Assembly: GCA_025362615.1 (NCBI GenBank)
Contig: JANYFQ010000628.1
Location: forward strand, 1 to 9,759
DNA length: 9,759 bases
Origin: Hymenobacter sp.
GTDB taxonomy: Bacteria; Bacteroidota; Bacteroidia; Cytophagales; Hymenobacteraceae
Reading direction: 5' to 3'
Below are positions 5,505 through 9,759 of this stretch, piece by piece. Both the position numbers and the translations under genes were made by a program. The notes beneath the pieces are model-generated. The model was not told the origin of the DNA. It ran no database searches and saw nothing but the letters and a program-made list of their open reading frames with translations. Position 1 is the stretch's first letter; every line of letters starts with the position of its first letter.

Positions 5505-6704
5505 ATGATAACCACTCTCAAACAACCTACTTTACGCGGCTATTACGGCGAATTTGGCGGAGCTTTTGTGCCGGAAATGCTTTTTAATAACGTCGAGGAA
5601 TTGCGAACCAATTACCTCGAAATTATTAACTCGGATAGCTTTAAAACCGAGTTTGATGCGTTGCTACGCGACTACGTAGGCCGCCCGACGCCGCTGTTTG
5701 AAGCCCGGCGCTTATCGGCAAAATACGGCGCACGTATTTTCCTGAAACGTGAAGATTTGTGCCACACCGGGGCGCACAAAATAAACAATACTGTGGGACA
5801 AATTATCCTGGCCCAGCGGCTCGGTAAAACCCGCATTATTGCCGAAACCGGGGCCGGGCAGCACGGCGTGGCCACGGCCACGGTGTGCGCCCTCGTGGGC
5901 CTGCCGTGCGTGGTGTACATGGGGGCCGTGGACATTGCCCGGCAAGCGCCCAACGTGGCCCGGATGCGCCTGCTGGGTGCCGAAGTTCGCCCGGTCCACA
6001 GCGGTAGCAAAACGCTGAAAGATGCCACCAACGAGGCCATCCGCGACTGGATTGCTAACCCCGTTGATACCCATTACATCATCGGCTCGGTGGTGGGTCC
6101 GCACCCGTACCCCGACCTGGTGGCGCGGCTGCAAAGCGTCATCAGCGAAGAAATACGAACGCAACTTTTGGCTGTTACTGGCTCTGAACTGCCTGATTGT
6201 GTGGTGGCTTGCGTGGGTGGTGGTTCCAACGCGGCCGGGGCGTTCTACCACTTTTTGGACGAGCCGACGGTGCGCTTGGTGGCGGTGGAAGCGGCCGGTT
6301 TGGGAGTGCATTCGGGGCATTCGGCGGCTACATCGGTGCTGGGTACGCCGGGCGTTATTCACGGCAGCCGGACGTTGCTGATGCAGGACCGCGACGGGCA
6401 AATCACCGAGCCGTACTCGCTGAGTGCGGGCCTCGACTACCCCGGCATCGGGCCGCTGCACGCGTACCTGGGGGCCGTGGGGCGGTCGGAGTTTGTGGCC
6501 GCCACCGACGCGCAAGCGCTGCGGGCAGTAGGGGAATGCGCCCGCCTGGAGGGTATTATTCCGGCCCTCGAAACAGCTCATGCACTGGCCGTGCTGGGCG
6601 ACCTGAATTTCAAAAAAACCGATGTTGTGGTTGTGAATTTATCCGGCCGGGGCGATAAGGATTTGGATACTTATTTGAAAAATATGGAAGGGCTGGAAGA
6701 GTAA
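5505..6704 (+). CDS. trpB: Tryptophan synthase beta chain
   Basis: This 399-residue PLP enzyme condenses indole with L-serine to make L-tryptophan and works as an alpha2-beta2 complex with TrpA. Seen in order: RGYYGEFGGAFVPE near the N-terminus, GRPTPL (59-64), KREDLCHTGAHKINN with the Schiff-base Lys92, AETGAGQHG (113-121) with the catalytic Glu114, the PLP-phosphate loop GGGSNAAG (238-245) and the C-terminal LSGRGDKD (379-386). Length and motifs match the TrpB1 type that partners TrpA, not the longer stand-alone TrpB2 type. A 60-nt gap leads to trpA. Confidence 0.97.
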   Translation: MITTLKQPTLRGYYGEFGGAFVPEMLFNNVEELRTNYLEIINSDSFKTEFDALLRDYVGRPTPLFEARRLSAKYGARIFLKREDLCHTGAHKINNTVGQIILAQRLGKTRIIAETGAGQHGVATATVCALVGLPCVVYMGAVDIARQAPNVARMRLLGAEVRPVHSGSKTLKDATNEAIRDWIANPVDTHYIIGSVVGPHPYPDLVARLQSVISEEIRTQLLAVTGSELPDCVVACVGGGSNAAGAFYHFLDEPTVRLVAVEAAGLGVHSGHSAATSVLGTPGVIHGSRTLLMQDRDGQITEPYSLSAGLDYPGIGPLHAYLGAVGRSEFVAATDAQALRAVGECARLEGIIPALETAHALAVLGDLNFKKTDVVVVNLSGRGDKDLDTYLKNMEGLEE

Positions 6705-6764
6705 AATCAGGTTAGCCAATTTTCCAACTCCCTTTGTTCTTTTATTTCAAAAATAACCGCTAAG

Positions 6765-7562
6765 ATGAACCGTCTTCAAGCTGTTTTTCAGCCCCAGAAA
6801 AAGGTGCTGAATATGTATTTCACGGCCGGTTATCCGGCCCTGGCCGATACGTTGCCAATTGCCCGCGCATTGGTGGCGGCCGGGGCCGATATTCTGGAAA
6901 TTGGAATGCCTTTTTCTGACCCGCTGGCCGACGGGCCGGTTATTCAGGGCAGCAGCACGGCGGCGCTGGCGAACGGCATGAATTTGCGAGTATTATTTGA
7001 GCAATTGCGCGACTTGCGCCAGCACCTGCCCACTACGCCGGTGCTGTTGATGGGCTACTTGAATCCGGTAATGCAGTTCGGATTTGAGGAATTTTGCCGG
7101 GCAGCGGCCGAAGTGGGCGTGGACGGCCTCATTTTGCCCGACCTGCCACTGGCGGAATACCAGGAATTTTACGCCGATGTATTTGCGCGGCACAGGTTGC
7201 GGCCGGTGTTTCTGGTTACGCCGCAAACCAGCGAAGCCCGCATCCGGCAACTCGATGAATTGAGCGAGTCGTTCTTGTACCTAGTGTCTGGCCCCGGCAC
7301 CACGGGCGGCACTGCGCCAACGGACACTTCTTCTCAAACTGCTTATTTTGAAAGAATTGCAGCCATGAACTTACGTAATCCGCGTCTCATCGGCTTCGGT
7401 ATTGGTACTGGGTCCGCGCTGGCCCGCGCCTGGCAGCACGCCGATGGGGCTATTGTCGGCTCGGCCCTCATACAGGCGTTGGCAACGGCCAAAGATGCCC
7501 CCGCTGCCGCCGCCGATTTTGTGCGCGAGTTGCGGCACAGTGCTGAAATCCCAGCTGTCTAA
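6765..7562 (+). CDS. trpA: Tryptophan synthase alpha chain
   Basis: This 265-residue barrel enzyme cleaves indole-3-glycerol phosphate to indole and glyceraldehyde 3-phosphate; the indole is channelled to TrpB. YFTAGYP (18-24) and LEIGMPFSDPLADGPVIQ (44-61) hold the two catalytic acids Glu45 and Asp56 (equivalent to Glu49 and Asp60 of the enterobacterial enzyme). LILPDLP and the phosphate-binding GFGIGTG follow. Length is normal. The ATG at 6765 gives the expected N-terminus. The stop is 37 nt ahead of the DAHP synthase gene with no terminator between, so the two are probably cotranscribed. Confidence 0.96.
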   Translation: MNRLQAVFQPQKKVLNMYFTAGYPALADTLPIARALVAAGADILEIGMPFSDPLADGPVIQGSSTAALANGMNLRVLFEQLRDLRQHLPTTPVLLMGYLNPVMQFGFEEFCRAAAEVGVDGLILPDLPLAEYQEFYADVFARHRLRPVFLVTPQTSEARIRQLDELSESFLYLVSGPGTTGGTAPTDTSSQTAYFERIAAMNLRNPRLIGFGIGTGSALARAWQHADGAIVGSALIQALATAKDAPAAAADFVRELRHSAEIPAV

Positions 7563-7599
7563 AGCCTTATTTTTACCTCTGAAAAATATTTCAATTGCC

Positions 7600-8604
7600 A
7601 TGATATTACAACTCGAAAAGGAAGCTCCGGTCGCGCCTGTGGCGAAGGCTTTGGCGGCGCTGGGCTACAAAACGACCGAAGTCAGCACCCAGTACGCGCA
7701 TTACTTGGTGGGCATTGGCAAGGCGGACGTCGATATCCGGCGCATCGGGCAGTTGCCGGGAGTGCGCGATGTGCATCGTGTATCAGATGATTATAAGCTG
7801 GTTAGCCGCAAGTGGCGCACCCGGCCCACGGTGATTGACCTGGGCGACGGCGTACGAATCGGCGAAGGCGGGCTGGCCATTTGCGCCGGGCCGTGCAGCA
7901 TCGAAAGCGAGGCTCAAATGGAAAAAGTAATGGCCCATTTGCTGGCCAACAACGTGCGGCTGATGCGCGGCGGCGTATTCAAGCCGCGCTCGTCGCCGTA
8001 TTCATTTCGGGGGTTGGGGCTCGAAGGATTGCGCGATTTTCACCGGTTGGCGCAGGCCAACGGCATTAAAATAGTGACCGAAGTCATGCAGGTTTCGCAG
8101 GTGGAGGAAATGCACGATTTCGTGGACGTATTTCAGGTGGGAGCACGCAACACGCAGAACTTTAATTTGCTCGATGCGCTGGGCAGCGTGGACAAACCGG
8201 TCCTCATCAAGCGCGGTATTTCAGGTACAATTGAGGAGTTGCTGTCGTCGGCCGAGTACGTGTTTTCGGCCGGCAACGAGCGTTTGATGCTCTGCGAGCG
8301 GGGTATCCGCACGTTTGAAACGGCCAGTCGTAATACCCTGGATTTGAATGCGGTGCCCATCCTCAAAGAGAAAACGCACCTGCCCGTCATCGTGGACCCT
8401 AGCCACGGAATTGGGTTGCGCGAGCACGTGCCCGCGATGGCGCTGGCCGCCGTGCTGGCCGGGGCCGACGGCATTGTGTACGAGGCCCATGAGACACCCG
8501 AAACGGCGGCTTCGGACGGGCAGCAGACGCTGGATTTTGAGGAGTCGGCGCGGCTGATTCGCAACCTGCGCCGGGTGTTTGCGCTGCGCGAAACCTTGGA
8601 ATAA
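7600..8604 (+). CDS. aroF: 3-deoxy-7-phosphoheptulonate (DAHP) synthase, type I-beta with N-terminal regulatory domain
   Basis: This 334-residue enzyme condenses PEP with erythrose 4-phosphate, the first step of the shikimate pathway. Residues 1-70 look like the ferredoxin-like regulatory domain found in one subgroup of the I-beta class. The barrel holds the metal ligands Cys99 (AGPCSIES), His269 (VDPSHG), Glu295 (YEAHE) and Asp306 (SDGQQ), and the PEP-binding KPRSSPYSF (128-136). No chorismate mutase domain is attached. The frame is open back to 7402 inside trpA, but ATG 7600 starts just ahead of the regulatory domain and gives the normal length. As the last gene of the operon it would share the Trp-sensing attenuator. 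The exact symbol varies between annotations (aroF, aroG, aroA). Confidence 0.94.
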   Translation: MILQLEKEAPVAPVAKALAALGYKTTEVSTQYAHYLVGIGKADVDIRRIGQLPGVRDVHRVSDDYKLVSRKWRTRPTVIDLGDGVRIGEGGLAICAGPCSIESEAQMEKVMAHLLANNVRLMRGGVFKPRSSPYSFRGLGLEGLRDFHRLAQANGIKIVTEVMQVSQVEEMHDFVDVFQVGARNTQNFNLLDALGSVDKPVLIKRGISGTIEELLSSAEYVFSAGNERLMLCERGIRTFETASRNTLDLNAVPILKEKTHLPVIVDPSHGIGLREHVPAMALAAVLAGADGIVYEAHETPETAASDGQQTLDFEESARLIRNLRRVFALRETLE

Positions 8605-8647
8605 GAAAAGGGGCGGAATTAAAAATTTTGCCTACATTTGCAGCACC
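8605..8647 (+). promoter_or_regulatory. Promoter-like element before the phenylalanine hydroxylase leader
   Basis: TACATTTG at 8633-8640 fits TAnnTTTG exactly and, like the trp promoter, is followed by CA. There is no good TTG at the expected upstream distance (the nearest, 8596-8598, is 34 bp away), so this call is weaker than the trp promoter. Transcription would start near 8646. No terminator for the trp operon is visible between the DAHP synthase stop and this element, so read-through from trp is possible. Confidence 0.5.
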
Positions 8648-8811
8648 ATGCAGCGTCTGTCCACCAATTGCTTTATGCCGGTACTAACTCGCCCTTACGG
8701 GACCGGGGTCGGGCCGCATTTGGCAGTACGAGAGCAACGCGCATGATGCTTCTCTCGCTTACAACCTGAATGTTAAAGCCCGGTTCCGCCAAGGAAACCG
8801 GGCTTTTTTTT
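8646..8811 (+). ncRNA. Structured leader or small RNA of unknown family ahead of phhA
   Basis: Between a promoter-like element and a strong terminator lie two further stems. Stem 1 is 8678-8682/8702-8706 with an inner CCC/GGG stem at 8692-8694/8699-8701. Stem 2 is CGAGAG 8729-8734 with CTCTCG 8752-8757, extended by 8726-8728/8760-8762. ACCGGG at 8702-8707 could instead pair with the 5' terminator arm (8779-8784), which would make an antiterminator. A 32-codon frame (8648-8746) and a short frame at 8743-8769 are present, but neither has a run of Phe, Tyr or Trp codons, so a peptide attenuator is not supported. It could be a riboswitch-like leader or a free small RNA. I could not match it to a known family by eye. 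Confidence 0.5.
8775..8811 (+). terminator. Strong intrinsic terminator upstream of phhA
   Basis: AAAGCCCGGTT (8775-8785) pairs perfectly over 11 bp with AACCGGGCTTT (8796-8806), with a 10-base loop, and the T-run continues to 8811. It lies about 94 nt before the phhA ATG on the same strand. It therefore either ends the trp-aroF transcript and any small RNA from 8646, or acts as a conditional attenuator for phhA. Confidence 0.85.
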
Positions 8812-8904
8812 GCCTCGTTGCGTCCGGCCGTTGGCCAGCACCAAAAGCCGGACCGCCACGAGTACAACGCAAGCACCAACCGCACGCAATCAGCTTTTTC
8901 GACT
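8812..8904 (+). other. Spacer between terminator and phhA
   Basis: The frame of phhA stays open through here back to 8770, but those codons run through the terminator stem and do not resemble the family. A 7-bp hairpin (8822-8828/8847-8853) is present. No TAnnTTTG promoter is seen, so phhA expression probably depends on passing the terminator at 8775-8811. Confidence 0.45.
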
Positions 8905-9639
8905 ATGTTCCTGCAACCCCGCACCGCCACTTATTCGGCCCAAGACCAACTGACGTGGAAAATTTTGTTCGACCGCCAGCACGCGCTGCTGCACCGGCGG
9001 GCCGCCCCGGCGTTCAGTCAGGGGCTGGAGCGACTGGGGTTGGGCCGCAACACCATCCCCGACCTGGCCGAGTTGAGCGCCGAAGTACTGCAACTAGCTG
9101 GTTGGGAGTTGCTTGCTTTTGGGCAGCCGGTGAGCCAAACCTTGTTTTTTGAGCTGCTGGCGCGGCGGCAATTCCCGGTTGTGACGCGGTTGCGGACCAT
9201 GCGCGACTTCGATTTCAGCCCGCAGCCCGACCTTTTCCACGATTTGTTCGGGCACGTTCCGATGCTGCTCAACGCCGATTTTGTCGATTTTTTGCATCAA
9301 CTGGGCCTGGCCGCGCAAGCGTTGGCCCCGGCAGATGCAGCGGGGCGGCGGCAGCTCTGGGCGCTGTATTTTTTCACGGCTGAGTTCGGGTTGGTGTCGC
9401 ACGAAGGCAAGCCGAAGCTCTACGGCGCAGGGCTGCTGTCGTCGGCGGGCGAAATTCATCACTGCGGCGATGCCGGAACGCCGCGTCTGGACTTTGATTT
9501 GGCCGCTGTGCTACGGACGCTCGTGCGTGACACCCGGTTTCAAAACCAGTATTTTGTGTTGCCCGATTTGGCCATATTGGCCGATTGCGTGGCCGAATTG
9601 AGCGGGCTGGGGGTAGGGGAGTGGCGGGTGGCAGCTTGA
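8905..9639 (+). CDS. phhA: Phenylalanine 4-monooxygenase (aromatic amino acid hydroxylase)
   Basis: This 244-residue soluble non-heme iron enzyme uses tetrahydropterin and oxygen to turn L-phenylalanine into L-tyrosine. The iron-binding facial triad is visible: His112 and His117 in FHDLFGHVPML (111-121) and Glu160 in YFFTAEFGL (155-163). LYGAGLLSS (172-180) and SQTLFFELLARRQFP are also family features. Length matches bacterial monomeric hydroxylases without the animal regulatory domain. I chose ATG 8905 because the earlier in-frame ATG (8770) lies within the terminator. Tryptophan hydroxylase activity cannot be excluded from sequence alone, but Phe is the usual bacterial substrate. The pterin-recycling partner (phhB) is not in the window. 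Codon use looks like that of its neighbours. Confidence 0.92.
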   Translation: MFLQPRTATYSAQDQLTWKILFDRQHALLHRRAAPAFSQGLERLGLGRNTIPDLAELSAEVLQLAGWELLAFGQPVSQTLFFELLARRQFPVVTRLRTMRDFDFSPQPDLFHDLFGHVPMLLNADFVDFLHQLGLAAQALAPADAAGRRQLWALYFFTAEFGLVSHEGKPKLYGAGLLSSAGEIHHCGDAGTPRLDFDLAAVLRTLVRDTRFQNQYFVLPDLAILADCVAELSGLGVGEWRVAA

Positions 9640-9641
9640 TT

Positions 9642-9670
9642 GGGTGGGTGAGTGGGTGTTGGGTGTTGGG
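9642..9670 (+). other. G-quadruplex-capable G-runs after phhA
   Basis: Five GGG tracts (9642-9644, 9646-9648, 9654-9656, 9661-9663, 9668-9670) are separated by loops of 1, 5, 4 and 4 bases on the coding strand, starting 3 nt after the phhA stop. This fits the standard G-quadruplex pattern and would also be present in the mRNA. No conventional terminator is seen here. Confidence 0.55.
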
Positions 9671-9759
9671 TTTTAGGTGTTGGGTGTTCGGTTTTAGGTG
9701 TTCGGTGTTGGGTGTTGGGTTTTAGGTGTTCGGTTTTAGGTGTTGGGCCTTCGGCTGTC
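9655..9759 (+). repeat. Heptamer tandem repeat array downstream of phhA
   Basis: The sequence reads as 13 consecutive 7-base units at 9655-9745, each GGTGTTG, GGTGTTC or GGTTTTA, with no indels. Two diverged units (GGCCTTC, GGCTGTC) run to the window end. The array probably continues beyond 9759. The three unit types match those at 545-651, so the operon is bracketed by the same repeat family. Confidence 0.92.

Noticed and set aside
8646..8811. Known riboswitch (ZTP, guanidine, THF and SAM types considered) or tRNA
   Set aside because: Short resemblances such as GGGCCGC and CGAGAG occur, but the conserved cores and their order do not match any class I could recall, and there is no cloverleaf.
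8770..8904. N-terminal extension of phhA from ATG 8770
   Set aside because: These codons run through the terminator stem and T-run and do not resemble aromatic hydroxylases; ATG 8905 gives the usual length.
9655..9759. CRISPR array
   Set aside because: The unit is 7 bases with no spacers, so this is a simple tandem repeat.

Overview
The window is a complete tryptophan biosynthesis operon from what looks like a GC-rich member of the Bacteroidetes, most likely Hymenobacter or a close relative in the Cytophagales. This assignment is inferred from four things: the gene order trpE-G-D-C-F-B-A followed by a DAHP synthase; promoter elements of the Bacteroidetes type (TAnnTTTG); A-rich stretches rather than Shine-Dalgarno sequences ahead of several genes; and intergenic spaces filled with palindromic and heptameric repeats. 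All genes lie on the + strand.

Layout. 1-194 is a long imperfect palindrome with no gene. 297-330 is a Bacteroidetes-type promoter. 359-430 encodes a 23-residue leader peptide with three consecutive Trp codons. It is followed by mutually exclusive hairpins and an intrinsic terminator (473-498), which together make a textbook-style ribosome-mediated trp attenuator. 545-685 is an inverted pair of heptamer-repeat arrays plus C-tracts, ending just before the GTG start of trpE (699-2117). An inverted repeat (2121-2223) separates trpE from trpG. trpG (2244-2812) reads as two frames because one base appears to be missing in a C run near 2535-2537. A 115-bp palindromic element (2809-2923) supplies the trpG stop codon and ends 3 nt before trpD (2927-3916). 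Then come trpC (3963-4793), trpF (4783-5430, overlapping trpC), trpB (5505-6704), trpA (6765-7562) and a type I-beta DAHP synthase (7600-8604).

8633-8811 is a separate unit: a promoter-like element, a structured transcribed region and a strong intrinsic terminator. It lies ahead of a phenylalanine 4-monooxygenase gene (8905-9639). The window closes in a G-rich heptamer array (9655-9759) of the same family as the one upstream of trpE.

How the genes work together. The DAHP synthase makes the first intermediate of the shikimate pathway. TrpE and TrpG turn chorismate into anthranilate; TrpD, TrpF and TrpC convert anthranilate to indole-3-glycerol phosphate; TrpA and TrpB finish tryptophan. Placing the DAHP synthase last in the operon would let the Trp-sensing attenuator also control carbon entry into the aromatic pathway. 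The phenylalanine hydroxylase converts Phe to Tyr and has its own apparent control region.

The enzymes themselves are ordinary. The points worth a second look are the attenuator, the trpG frameshift, the repeat that forms the trpG/trpD junction, the heptamer arrays at both ends of the locus and the uncharacterised structured leader before the hydroxylase.
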